Positions 35,524 through 44,128 of a DNA stretch of 64,000 nucleotides are shown in pieces. Source of the DNA: Colivivens sp963594655 (GTDB lineage Bacteria; Bacteroidota; Bacteroidia; Bacteroidales; Bacteroidaceae); NCBI GenBank assembly GCA_963594655.1, contig CAVBFD010000002.1:1-64000 (forward strand). The letters run 5' to 3'. Under the pieces are notes generated by a model that was given only the letters and a program-made list of their open reading frames with translations, was not told where the DNA came from and did not search any database. The translations under genes were made by a program, and so were the position numbers. Positions within the stretch are counted from its first letter, which is position 1. The number at the start of each line of letters is the position of its first letter.

Positions 35524-37167
35524 TTATTGGATGGATTGCAACGACTGTGCCAGCATCCCGGCGCATCTCTCGCCGTCGATTCCCGCGGAAACTATTCCAC
35601 CTGCATAGCCCGCTCCCTCGCCACAGGGAAACAGTCCCGCGATGCGCGCGTGCTGTAGACTTTCGTGGTCACGCACAATACGCACAGGGGCTGACGTGCG
35701 TGTCTCCACTCCGATCATCAACGCCTCGTTGGTGAGGAACCCACGGCTTGCCTTGCCGAAATGCAGGAAACCCTGTTGGAGACGTGAGGTGATGAAACGT
35801 GGCATCCAGAAATGGAGTGGGGAAGGGATCAGTCCCGGTGAGTAGGACGATTTGGGCAGTGTGCCTGACAACTTGCCGCCAACGAAATCCGCCATGCGTT
35901 GTGCTGGCGCAGTCTGTCTCCTGTTGCCCTGAAGCCAACACTGACGTTCGAGAAACTCCTGGAACTCAAGCATACAGAGGGGACTGGGCTCCGTGCCGGT
36001 TTCGTACAGGCGTGTCTCCACCGCCAGTTCCTTATCGTAAAACCCCTTTATCTGCTGGAGGTCGTCGCGGCGCACCTCGACAACCATACCGCTGTTGCTC
36101 CACGGACTGTTGCGCTGACTTGCCGACATGCCGTTTACCACAATCTGCTCCGGACCACTGGCGGCAGGGACTACCGTTCCGCCGGGACACATGCAGAATG
36201 AATAGACTCCGCGTCCGTTCACCTGGGTCACGAACGAATACTCGGCAGTCGGCAGGTACTCGCCCTTGCCCTCCTTCCTGTGGTATTGTATCTGGTCAAT
36301 CAGATGGGACGGATGCTCAAGACGAACGCCTATGGCAAGGTCTTTCGCTTCAATCTCTATACCGTTCCGATGCAACCAACGGTAGACATCACGGGCGGAA
36401 TGTCCTGTGGCGAGAATCACCGGTCCATGGAACTGACACTGGTGTTCTGTCCCGTCCGCGTCCGTACACACGGCCTCCACTCCGTATACGTTGTCGTCCT
36501 TGATGAGCAGGTCTGTCATTTTCGTGCGGAAACGCACTTCACCCCCACATGACCTGATGGTCTCCCTCATGCTTTCGATGACCTTCGGCAGTTTGTCCGT
36601 GCCTATGTGCGGATGTGCGTCTGTAAGGATACTGGTGGACGCACCGTGCTGACAGAACACGTGGAGTATGTGGTTCACGTCACCGCGTTTCTTACTGCGT
36701 GTGTAGAGCTTGCCGTCGGAGAACGCCCCCGCGCCTCCCTCTCCGAACGAGTAGTTCGACTCCGGGTTGACCGTATGCTCACGTGAAATCAGGGCAATGT
36801 CTTTCCTCCGTTCATGCACGTCCTTCCCCCTCTCGATGACAATAGGCCGCACATTCAGTTCTATGAGTTTGAGGGCGGCAAACAGTCCGCCCGGTCCCGC
36901 CCCGACCACAACGGCGGTAGGGCATCCCTCCACATTGTGGTACTCCGTCCGCTGAAACTCGTCGTCATCCGGCTGTTCATTGATATAGACACGAACCTTC
37001 AGATTGACATAGATGGTGCGCTGGCGAGCGTCGATACTGCGTTTGAGGATGCGTACGGCTGTTACCTGACGGCTGTCGATTCCCTTGTCTTTTTTCAGGA
37101 AATCCTTGACACTCTGTTCACTTGCCGCCTGTTCGGGCAGCACTCTCAGTTGGTATTCTTGAATCAT
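35524..37167 (-). CDS. NAD(P)/FAD-dependent dehydrogenase (COG2509 type)
   Basis: A 547-residue flavoprotein with an N-terminal ferredoxin-like or substrate domain (about 1-80), the FAD-binding GAGPGGLFAAL at 89-99, ERGKD following the second strand, and SFGEGGAGAFSDGKLYT. These are features of the widely conserved uncharacterised FAD-dependent dehydrogenases of the COG2509 group. Substrate is unknown. It follows the MBL hydrolase gene by 15 bases and ends before the recA promoter region. Confidence 0.85.
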   Translation of the reverse strand: MIQEYQLRVLPEQAASEQSVKDFLKKDKGIDSRQVTAVRILKRSIDARQRTIYVNLKVRVYINEQPDDDEFQRTEYHNVEGCPTAVVVGAGPGGLFAALKLIELNVRPIVIERGKDVHERRKDIALISREHTVNPESNYSFGEGGAGAFSDGKLYTRSKKRGDVNHILHVFCQHGASTSILTDAHPHIGTDKLPKVIESMRETIRSCGGEVRFRTKMTDLLIKDDNVYGVEAVCTDADGTEHQCQFHGPVILATGHSARDVYRWLHRNGIEIEAKDLAIGVRLEHPSHLIDQIQYHRKEGKGEYLPTAEYSFVTQVNGRGVYSFCMCPGGTVVPAASGPEQIVVNGMSASQRNSPWSNSGMVVEVRRDDLQQIKGFYDKELAVETRLYETGTEPSPLCMLEFQEFLERQCWLQGNRRQTAPAQRMADFVGGKLSGTLPKSSYSPGLIPSPLHFWMPRFITSRLQQGFLHFGKASRGFLTNEALMIGVETRTSAPVRIVRDHESLQHARIAGLFPCGEGAGYAGGIVSAGIDGERCAGMLAQSLQSIQ

Positions 37168-37182
37168 GATGATGGCAGATGG

Positions 37183-37950
37183 TTAGATGTTCAGTACGAG
37201 ACCGTCGTAGGCAAAGTGCATGTGTGGCGGAAGCATACGATCCGCCTCCTCGTGCGGCAGCACGAAATGGCTCATGTGGATGAAGTAGGTGGACTCCGCG
37301 CCTACTTTCCCCGCAAACTCAATGGCGTCAGGCACACTCTGGTGCGCCATGTGGGGGCGGTAGTGGAGTGCGTTGACTATGAGCAGTTCCACTCCCTGCA
37401 GGTATTCCCACTCCGTGTCGGGCAGGGTCTTCATGTCTGTGATATACGCCATCTTGCCTATACGGAATCCCACGATAGGCAACTTGCCGTGCATCACACG
37501 TATGGGTATGACCTTCAGACAGCCGACATCAACCGGCACGTGTGGCTCCATGTGCCGCAAACTGACGGAAGGCACTCCCGGATAACGCTGGTCGGCAGGA
37601 GTGAAGCAATAGGGGATGCGCGCCGTGAGGTGTTCGCACACGGTGTCTTCCGCATATATCCTCACATCTCCGAACAGAGGCCCGGGACGCACGTCGTCGA
37701 TACCGCCCACATGGTCGAAATGTTCGTGCGTGAGTACGATGTCGTGTATATGCGGCAGTCTGCCCAGCCTCAACATCTGGTTGCGGAAGTCCGGACCGCA
37801 GTCTATGAGCAGTACCGTGTCGCCCTCTTCCACAAGGGCGGAACATCTGGTACGGTTGTCCCTCGGGTCTTTGCTCCTGCACGTGGCGCAGTCGCACCCA
37901 ATCTGTGGCACACCGTTGCTCGTACCTGTACCTAATATAGTTATCTTCAT
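37183..37950 (-). CDS. Metallo-beta-lactamase-fold hydrolase (PhnP-like)
   Basis: A 255-residue MBL-fold protein with the metal site LTHEHFDHVGG and further His in VNALHYRPHMAHQ and MSHF. An N-terminal Cys pair in GCDCATCRS is typical of the PhnP-type group with a structural zinc site. PhnP hydrolyses cyclic phosphodiesters. Whether this protein does is not known. It overlaps murB by 4 bases. Confidence 0.85.
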   Translation of the reverse strand: MKITILGTGTSNGVPQIGCDCATCRSKDPRDNRTRCSALVEEGDTVLLIDCGPDFRNQMLRLGRLPHIHDIVLTHEHFDHVGGIDDVRPGPLFGDVRIYAEDTVCEHLTARIPYCFTPADQRYPGVPSVSLRHMEPHVPVDVGCLKVIPIRVMHGKLPIVGFRIGKMAYITDMKTLPDTEWEYLQGVELLIVNALHYRPHMAHQSVPDAIEFAGKVGAESTYFIHMSHFVLPHEEADRMLPPHMHFAYDGLVLNI

Positions 37951-38930
37951 ATTATGTTCACCTCTGGATGGATATCTATGTTGAACTTCTCCTTCACACT
38001 GTGTATGACCGCCTCCGAGAGGGCTACGATGTCACTGCCTGTAGCGCCACCGAGATTCACGAGTATGAGCGCCTGTTTGGAATAGACTCCGGCGCGCCCC
38101 ATAGAACGTCCTTTCCAACCGCACCGCTCGATGAGCCACCCGGCAGGGATTTTCACCCCGCCGCCGGTGGCGTAGAAGGGTACGTCGGGATAATCTGTGT
38201 GCAGTTGCCTGAACCGTTCCTCACTGACAACAGGGTTCATGAAGAACGACCCAGCGTTGCCCGTCACCTTGGGGTCTGGCAGTTTGCTCTTGCGGATGTC
38301 CATTATCACACCGCGCACTTTCTGTGGGGTGATTTCCCCGGCCTGTTCGAGCCGTGACCGAATGTTGCCGTACTCCAGTTTCGGCGTGAAGTGGCGTGAG
38401 AGACGGTAGGTTACGTGTGTCACCGCATATTGTCCTTTCAGCTCTTGCTTAAAGATGCTGTCGCGGTAGGCGTAACGACATTCACTGTTGGTGAATACCC
38501 TCTGTGTGCCGTCTGCGAGACTCATGCACTCCACCCGATCTATAAGGTCTTTGACTTCCACGCCGTACGCTCCGATGTTCTGCACGGCACTCGCCCCGAC
38601 CTCACCCGGTATGAGTGACAGGTTCTCCGCGCCGCTCAGTCCGGCCCTTACTGTGAAGTCCACAAAGTCGTCCCATGTCATTCCTGCTCCGACCCTCAAC
38701 CACACGTGGTCGTTGTCGTCAGCCACCCGGTCCACTGTCTTTATGTTGCAGTGGAGTACAGTACCGTCGAAGTCCTTGGTGAAAAGCAGGTTGCTGCCTC
38801 CTCCAACATGAAGGACTGGGGAGTGGTGTAGGGTAGGGATGGCTTCCTGTAGTTGACCGCATGAAGCGTATTCCACATAGCCTCGCGCGTAAGCCTCTAT
38901 ACCGAACGTGTTGTGTATTTCATGTCGCAT
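37947..38930 (-). CDS. murB: UDP-N-acetylmuramate dehydrogenase (MurB)
   Basis: A 327-residue FAD enzyme that reduces UDP-GlcNAc-enolpyruvate to UDP-MurNAc. Seen: VGGGSNLL, GVEVKDLI, catalytic Ser in GNAGSFFMNP, and the C-terminal HPEVNII with the conserved Glu. A TTG at 38951 would begin inside the previous gene; the ATG at 38930 is preferred. It follows the DUF4348 gene immediately. It is a de novo route gene, whereas the MurU-like gene at 20890 would feed a salvage route. Confidence 0.96.
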   Translation of the reverse strand: MRHEIHNTFGIEAYARGYVEYASCGQLQEAIPTLHHSPVLHVGGGSNLLFTKDFDGTVLHCNIKTVDRVADDNDHVWLRVGAGMTWDDFVDFTVRAGLSGAENLSLIPGEVGASAVQNIGAYGVEVKDLIDRVECMSLADGTQRVFTNSECRYAYRDSIFKQELKGQYAVTHVTYRLSRHFTPKLEYGNIRSRLEQAGEITPQKVRGVIMDIRKSKLPDPKVTGNAGSFFMNPVVSEERFRQLHTDYPDVPFYATGGGVKIPAGWLIERCGWKGRSMGRAGVYSKQALILVNLGGATGSDIVALSEAVIHSVKEKFNIDIHPEVNII

Positions 38931-38940
38931 ACAGTCTCTT

Positions 38941-39729
38941 TTATGATTCAATCTCGAACAGGTACCACCTGCCGCCAGAGAAATCGAAATGGAAGGTTAT
39001 GAGCAGCCCGTTGCTGAGTCCTTTCAGCAGTACCGACTTCCTGTTGGTACTGATGAGCGACTGTCCATAGTCGATGTTGATTACTTCCTGCTTCATGTCG
39101 GGCAGGTCGTTCACCAACTCCATCCATTCGTCGTATTCAATGTGGCGTGTGATGATTTCCTCCTCGTCCTCGGAGAAGCACTTGAACAGGATAGGCAGTC
39201 TGAGTGATTCGTACTGGTAGTCCGCGTCGGTGATGAAACTTTTGAGGAACTCCAGGAACGAGGCGTTGGGGGTGTCGGACACACTGTTTATACTGTCACC
39301 GGTCAAGTACCATTTGCCGTGGATGCGGTTGAAGTCGTACAGTTCCATCTGGTCTTCTCCCCATTCGATCTTCTCCAGCAGTACATGAACAAGTGACGTG
39401 TCTTTCTGTAGTTCAAGGTCGTTCTCACGTTCGTAGATGACGATGACCGACTGGTCTTCAGTCAGTGACAGGGTCTCGTGCCTCATCTTAGTGCGCTCGT
39501 CCTTGAACTTCTGGCTGGAAATGTAACTGAACAGGAAGTCATCGAACAACTCATCGGCAGACTCCGGTATGACAGCCTCATTGAACAAGTCCAGTTGTTC
39601 CAGTCCCGCTGAATCCACTTCCGTACTGTCCGCACCTCCATCGTCGCCAGTGTCTTCTGTCCCGAACTTGCACGATATGGCAAGGACACACAGCCACAGC
39701 AGCGACATACTTAATAGAGTATCTCTCAT
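38941..39729 (-). CDS. DUF4348-like lipoprotein
   Basis: About 262 residues from the ATG at 39729, with a lipobox-like leader (VLAISC). The mature part is acidic early on (DDGGADSTE), then a conserved domain (about 65-262) typical of Bacteroidetes DUF4348 proteins of unknown function. The -7 box at 39751-39758 rules out the longer frame beginning at 39807 and makes 39741 unlikely. It is followed by murB within a few bases, so it belongs to the same transcription unit. Confidence 0.75.
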   Translation of the reverse strand: MRDTLLSMSLLWLCVLAISCKFGTEDTGDDGGADSTEVDSAGLEQLDLFNEAVIPESADELFDDFLFSYISSQKFKDERTKMRHETLSLTEDQSVIVIYERENDLELQKDTSLVHVLLEKIEWGEDQMELYDFNRIHGKWYLTGDSINSVSDTPNASFLEFLKSFITDADYQYESLRLPILFKCFSEDEEEIITRHIEYDEWMELVNDLPDMKQEVINIDYGQSLISTNRKSVLLKGLSNGLLITFHFDFSGGRWYLFEIES

Positions 39730-39750
39730 ATGCCTTAACATAAAACCGCG

Positions 39751-39781
39751 CAAAGTTAGTTCTTGCCGCGAGAATAAACAA
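39751..39781 (-). promoter_or_regulatory. Promoter of the DUF4348-murB unit
   Basis: On the minus strand TTG (39781-39779), 20 bases, then TAACTTTG (39758-39751) followed by C. The leader to the ATG at 39729 would be about 15 bases. Confidence 0.65.
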
Positions 39782-39887
39782 ACAAATTTGATTTTTTCTT
39801 TATCCACTAATCAACATCCTCACCGATAGGTGCCGATTTGGCGAACGTGAGTGTCACTTATATTGAAAAAAAACAAAGCAAAACACC

Positions 39888-39931
39888 CGAACGTCATGCA
39901 GATGCGGTGTGACGCATCTGCATGACGTTCG
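39888..39931. repeat. Perfect 19-bp inverted repeat
   Basis: Arms 39888-39906 and 39913-39931 are exact reverse complements with a six-base loop, and the flanks contain A-rich blocks (GCAAAAC). No gene ends here on either strand, so a simple terminator role is unlikely unless a short RNA is made from this region. Confidence 0.85.
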
Positions 39932-40100
39932 AGCAAAAACCAGCTGCTTCGCAGCAAAAACTAACCGCAGACATATTTGAAATACGATGAAATTACCATG
40001 CAGACAGTATTTGCAATACGGTGAAATTAGTTTCGTGGTGCGATAGTTCACTGGGACTCCGCATAGTTTTTGCTTGTGTCAACAAGCCTGTTTTTGCTCG
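39930..40100. repeat. Nested inverted repeats enclosing a direct repeat
   Basis: An 11-base block CGAGCAAAAAC (39930-39940) pairs with GTTTTTGCTCG (40090-40100). Inside it AGCAAAAACTA (39953-39963) pairs with TAGTTTTTGCT (40064-40074). Within that loop lies a direct repeat of 29-30 bases (39967-39995, 40000-40029; period about 33). The nested order is what a long stem with a repeat-bearing loop would look like. Confidence 0.65.
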
Positions 40101-40287
40101 ACTGGCTTTCGGTGCAGCTCGCTGCACTGGCGGCAGGTCTTGCATCGACCGGGGGAAGTTTACTTCACCAAGGGCGATGGAAGACTGGCGACATGAGTCA
40201 ACTTGTTGACGGCGAAAGTCTGTCGGGGGTTATTACCTGTTTTTTTTCTATCTATGCGATAGGTGGTAATTTTATTCCATATTTGTT

Positions 40288-40317
40288 TTGATAGTCCAGA
40301 TATTTGCCATACCTTTG
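40288..40317 (+). promoter_or_regulatory. Promoter of the thioredoxin-like gene
   Basis: TTG (40288-40290), 19 bases, then TACCTTTG (40310-40317) followed by C. Start of transcription near 40324, about 20 bases before the ATG. Confidence 0.75.
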
Positions 40318-40343
40318 CGGCTGAAACAACTGATGAATAATTT

Positions 40344-41489
40344 ATGAGAAAAAATATATTTACGACAACTATAGTCTGTGGGCTGTGTTTTTCACCTATT
40401 GCGGCACAGACCGTGAACATTGAGGTGAAAGGACTGCCTGACGGTACAAAGATGGGCATTGAACTTGCTGGAACGTACGAGCAGGAAAAGCCGATACAGA
40501 CCGTAGAGATAAAGGAGGGTAGGGCGCAACTGAAGTTTTCCTCCGACGGACCGCGCGGCTATTACATCTATCCCACTGACGATGAAGGATATGAGCGCAG
40601 TATGATTGTATTGTCACCCAACGAGACAGCATCATTCAGTGTGACTTACAACGGATACCGAGCCGCCGCGACTGTAACAGGTTCACCTACGAATGACTTT
40701 TATGAGGCCAACAAGGGCGATAGGGGACAACTGGAAGTCATCTACACTAAGATGAACGAGGATTTCAAGGACGTTATCGCGAAGTTTGGCACTTTGGAAC
40801 GTGGTTCGGACGAGTACAGGAAATTCTCTGAGACAGAGGAAGCCATGAAGTACGCACAGGCGGAAGCGAACTTCTTCAACTTGGTAGAGAAAACATTGAT
40901 GGATCCGGTGTACAAGAATAAGGACTCATGGTGGGGACCGTTCTTCCTCTGTTCGGAGATGAGTTATCTTACAGAAGACCAGAAGCCGGTATACGACCAG
41001 TTCTCCGAGGAGGCGAAGAACAGTTTCTACGGTAAGATTATGGCAAGTTTCGTGGCTCCCGAATCTCCAGTGGGCAAAAAGATGCCGGACTTCACCTTCA
41101 CCGACCACCACACACAGAAGCAGATGAGTCTGATGGAAATCTGCAAGCATAACAAGTACGTGCTTGTGGACTTCTGGGCATCATGGTGCGGTCCTTGCCG
41201 CAGGGAAATTCCCAACTTCAAGTCACAGTACGAACTTTACAAGGACAAGGGCTTCCAAGTGGTAAGTATCTCTGCCGATTCCGACAAGAGCGCGTGGCTT
41301 AAAGCACTGGAGGAGGAACAGACTCCGTGGCCAAATGACATTGACGGCGACCAAGGTATATGTAAATTATATAAGGTGGCATATTACCCGACAGTTTACC
41401 TGCTCGACAGCGAAGGCAAGGTAATAGCCAAGGACGGCGATGCCAGAGGCGAGAACCTGCGCGCACTCATGAGCGATCTGTTCAAGTGA
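40344..41489 (+). CDS. TlpA/ResA-like thioredoxin protein (periplasmic)
   Basis: A 381-residue exported protein with a signal peptide (about residue 21, IAAQ), an N-terminal beta-rich domain (about 22-115, DUF4369-like), a helical linker with many charged residues (about 120-225) and a thioredoxin domain (about 242-381). The active site WCGPC has Cys282 and Cys285; the cis-Pro lies in YYPTVYLL. It probably reduces or oxidises periplasmic disulfides. A small lysozyme-like gene follows 16 bases later. Its Cys34 and other cysteines make a folding partnership conceivable but unproven. Confidence 0.88.
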   Translation: MRKNIFTTTIVCGLCFSPIAAQTVNIEVKGLPDGTKMGIELAGTYEQEKPIQTVEIKEGRAQLKFSSDGPRGYYIYPTDDEGYERSMIVLSPNETASFSVTYNGYRAAATVTGSPTNDFYEANKGDRGQLEVIYTKMNEDFKDVIAKFGTLERGSDEYRKFSETEEAMKYAQAEANFFNLVEKTLMDPVYKNKDSWWGPFFLCSEMSYLTEDQKPVYDQFSEEAKNSFYGKIMASFVAPESPVGKKMPDFTFTDHHTQKQMSLMEICKHNKYVLVDFWASWCGPCRREIPNFKSQYELYKDKGFQVVSISADSDKSAWLKALEEEQTPWPNDIDGDQGICKLYKVAYYPTVYLLDSEGKVIAKDGDARGENLRALMSDLFK

Positions 41490-41505
41490 ACCTCTGGATT
41501 TTGCT

Positions 41506-42084
41506 ATGAGGAGACTGATATTGCTGGTCGGCATACTGCTTTGCATCACGGTAGTGATTGCGAACAACCCACAGTTACTGAAACACGCTTCAAACGGCGG
41601 TGTCTGCGACACGGACACTGCCGTTGAAGATGTGGACGACTGTGTGAAGGAAATCAACAAGGTCATCGAGGAGACCGACAGTCTCATCGCAGCAAACCGG
41701 CATACGGATGAGCTGCAGTTGAAGCAAGATTCCGTAATGGAAAGATGGGGTTCGTTGATTGAAGCCATCGCGACCATCGAGAGCCGCAAGAACCCGAAGG
41801 TCGTGTCACGCTGCGGCAAGTACGTCGGCTACCTGCAGATATCAAAGTTGCTGGTCAACGAGTGCAACATGATTCTCCATGAAAAGAAATATTCGTACAA
41901 TGACAGGTACGACAAACAGAAAAGCATCGAGATGTTCCTTGTCATCCAAGACCGCCATAATCCGGATGGAAACATCGAGAAAGCCATCCGGTTGTGGAAA
42001 TCAGGTGACACAAAGTGTATGCAACGCAAAGCGCGTACCGAATCTTATTACCGCAGGGTCATGAAAATCTACGACACGTTATAA
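41506..42084 (+). CDS. Small secreted lysozyme-like protein
   Basis: A 192-residue protein with a signal peptide (MRRLILLVGILLCITVVIA). Residues 82-190 resemble the lysozyme/lytic-transglycosylase fold: IATIESRKNPKVVS with Glu92 as a candidate catalytic acid, then CGKYVGYLQISKLLVNECN, and a C-terminal part RHNPDGNIEKAIRLW and YYRRVMKIY. The pattern is that of Bacteroidetes transglycosylase-like proteins in which E-S-x-x-N-P is followed by GxxGxLQI. The usual Gly-Gly after ES is Arg-Lys here. It would act on peptidoglycan in the periplasm; activity is an inference. Confidence 0.65.
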   Translation: MRRLILLVGILLCITVVIANNPQLLKHASNGGVCDTDTAVEDVDDCVKEINKVIEETDSLIAANRHTDELQLKQDSVMERWGSLIEAIATIESRKNPKVVSRCGKYVGYLQISKLLVNECNMILHEKKYSYNDRYDKQKSIEMFLVIQDRHNPDGNIEKAIRLWKSGDTKCMQRKARTESYYRRVMKIYDTL

Positions 42085-42217
42085 CAGTAGAATACATTCG
42101 TGGAATCCATACCTAAGTTGTGATTCCCATTTGTTTAATTAAACATAACGCGAATTCCGCCATAATAGCGTACAAAGGGACAGTAAGCGCATATTACAAG
42201 ATTAAACTCATGTGACA

Positions 42218-42247
42218 TTGTTGTTTGAAGAAAAAGCGTTACCTTTG
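42218..42247 (+). promoter_or_regulatory. Promoter of the SLC13-type transporter gene
   Basis: TTG (42218-42220), 19 bases, then TACCTTTG (42240-42247) followed by T. The start codon lies about 40 bases beyond the expected transcription start. The 207-bp interval before it otherwise shows only a weak stem (42102-42127). Confidence 0.75.
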
Positions 42248-42291
42248 TACACAAATTCATTTTACACTCAAACAACACACAACAACAGCCT

Positions 42292-44121
42292 ATGACAGTC
42301 ACATTAATTGTCCTGATTCTGACCGTTGCTTTTTTCGTTTGGGGACGCATCCGTTCTGATGTGGTCGCCATTTCCGCGTTGGCAACTTTACTTTGTACCG
42401 GTATTCTGACACCAACCGAGGCCCTGGCCGGGTTCTCGTCAACAATCGTAGCCATGATGGTAGGTCTGTTCGTCGTCGGAGGTGCCATCCTGCGTACGGG
42501 ACTCGCACAGACTGCAGGAAGCAAACTGATGAAAATAGCCAATGGCAATGAGACCTTGACATTCATTGTAGTCATGCTTGCCACAGCGTTTATCGGAGCT
42601 TTCGTAAGCAACACGGGTACGGTTGCCCTTATGATGCCCATCATCATCAGTATGGCTGCCCAAGGCGGATTCCAGGCTTCACGTATGCTCATGCCACTGG
42701 CTTTCGCTGGAAGCCTCGGCGGTATGCTCACCCTCATCGGTACACCTCCCAACCTTGTAATCGACGAGACCTTGAGGGAACATGGCTATGAGGGCCTGAA
42801 GTTCTTCTCGTTCCTTCCCGTAGGCTTGATCTGCATCTTCATCGGTATCGTGGTACTGATGCCGTTGAGCCGCTGGTTTCTCGTGAAGAAGGACTCCAAA
42901 AAGAAGTCCGGCAAGTCAAAGTCGCTGTCTGACCTCATGACTGAGTATCAGCTCAAGGAGAACGTCAGCAAGTATTCTGTCGATGACGACTCGCCCCTGA
43001 ACGGCAAGAGCATACGGGAACTCGACCTGATGAACAGCTATGGCGTGACCATTATAGAAATAAGGAGTGAACGGATTCTCTACAAAGGACTGATACATGA
43101 CGTGAACCAAAAGGCAGCGTTGCCCACAACGGTGTTGCAGGCGGGCGACATCATATACTTCCTGAGCAAGAAACAGGACGTGGAACGGCTTGCAAAGGAC
43201 TACAAGCTCACACGCATGGACGGTGCGGAACTGAACTTCTACGACCTTGGACTGGCTGAGGTGGTCGTGATGCAGGGTTCCCGACTGGAGGGCATGCGTA
43301 TACGCGACTCGAAAATAAGGGAACACTGCGGTGTCAATGTACTTGCAGTACGACGCAACGGCGCATACCTCACTGAGGGTCTGAGCAATTGCAGGTTGCA
43401 CAACGGAGACGTGTTGCTGATACAGGGTGACTGGAAGAAAATCATGTCCATGAACAACGACAACCAGGACTGGGTGCTTATAGGTCGTCCTGAAAAGTCT
43501 GCCGGTAAGGTGCTGATAGACTATAAGGCTACCACCGCCGCCGCCATCATGATAGCTATGGTGGCTGTTATGGTGTTCGACTTCATTCCCATCTCCCCAG
43601 TGACAGCAGTCATGATAGCGGCTGTACTGACAGTCGTTTCCGGGTGTTTCCGCAATGTGGAGGATGCCTACCACACCATCAACTGGGAGAGCATCATGCT
43701 CATCGCGGCCATGATGCCCATGTCTACGGCACTGGAGAAGACTGGTGTGTCCGCACTGGTGTCGCAGACCTTGGTAGACTCCCTCGGCTCGTACGGACCT
43801 ACCGCACTGTTGGCTGGAATCTACTTCACCACGTCACTCCTTACGATGTTCATCAGCAACACAGCCACCGCTGTGCTTATGGCCCCCATTGCCATGGTTG
43901 CCGCACAACAGGTGGGTGTCAGTCCGTACGCCTTCCTCTTCGCCGTGACACTTGGAGCCAGCATGTGCTTTGCCTCGCCGTTCTCCACACCGCCAAACGC
44001 ATTGGTGATGAAAGCCGGCAACTACTCGTTTATGGATTATGTGAAGGTGGGTCTGCCGCTTCAGTTGATTATCGGCATCGTGATGATTTTCGTGCTTCCG
44101 TTGCTCTTCCCGCTGCACTGA
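42292..44121 (+). CDS. SLC13/DASS-type transporter with RCK_C domains
   Basis: A 609-residue membrane protein. The two membrane halves (about 1-190 and 405-609) contain SNTGTVALMMPI and SNTATAVLMAPI, the paired SNT motifs of divalent-anion sodium symporters. Between them lie two TrkA-C/RCK_C-type domains (about 225-300 and 315-390), a common cytosolic insert in the YfbS-like subgroup. Substrates in this group include sulfate and dicarboxylates and cannot be deduced here. It stands alone, converging on the acyl-ACP thioesterase gene with a 7-bp gap. Confidence 0.88.
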   Translation: MTVTLIVLILTVAFFVWGRIRSDVVAISALATLLCTGILTPTEALAGFSSTIVAMMVGLFVVGGAILRTGLAQTAGSKLMKIANGNETLTFIVVMLATAFIGAFVSNTGTVALMMPIIISMAAQGGFQASRMLMPLAFAGSLGGMLTLIGTPPNLVIDETLREHGYEGLKFFSFLPVGLICIFIGIVVLMPLSRWFLVKKDSKKKSGKSKSLSDLMTEYQLKENVSKYSVDDDSPLNGKSIRELDLMNSYGVTIIEIRSERILYKGLIHDVNQKAALPTTVLQAGDIIYFLSKKQDVERLAKDYKLTRMDGAELNFYDLGLAEVVVMQGSRLEGMRIRDSKIREHCGVNVLAVRRNGAYLTEGLSNCRLHNGDVLLIQGDWKKIMSMNNDNQDWVLIGRPEKSAGKVLIDYKATTAAAIMIAMVAVMVFDFIPISPVTAVMIAAVLTVVSGCFRNVEDAYHTINWESIMLIAAMMPMSTALEKTGVSALVSQTLVDSLGSYGPTALLAGIYFTTSLLTMFISNTATAVLMAPIAMVAAQQVGVSPYAFLFAVTLGASMCFASPFSTPPNALVMKAGNYSFMDYVKVGLPLQLIIGIVMIFVLPLLFPLH

Positions 44122-44128
44122 CGGTACT

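Larger units (their letters stand above)
39730..40343. other. Repeat-rich gene-free region between divergent genes
   Basis: About 614 bases between the divergent DUF4348 and thioredoxin genes. No protein-coding signal was found. It contains the promoters at each end, a perfect 19-bp hairpin (39888-39931), a 13-bp GC hairpin (39943-39955), a 29-30-base direct repeat (39967-39995 and 40000-40029), nested 11-bp inverted pairs (39930-39940 with 40090-40100; 39953-39963 with 40064-40074) and several short palindromes (for example GTGCAGC/GCTGCAC at 40112-40127). It may encode a structured RNA or be a dispersed repeat element. Confidence 0.7.

Noticed and set aside
42102..42127. Stem GGAATC/GATTCC downstream of the lysozyme-like gene as a terminator
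   Set aside because: Only six pairs with a 14-base loop and no T tract, too weak to call.
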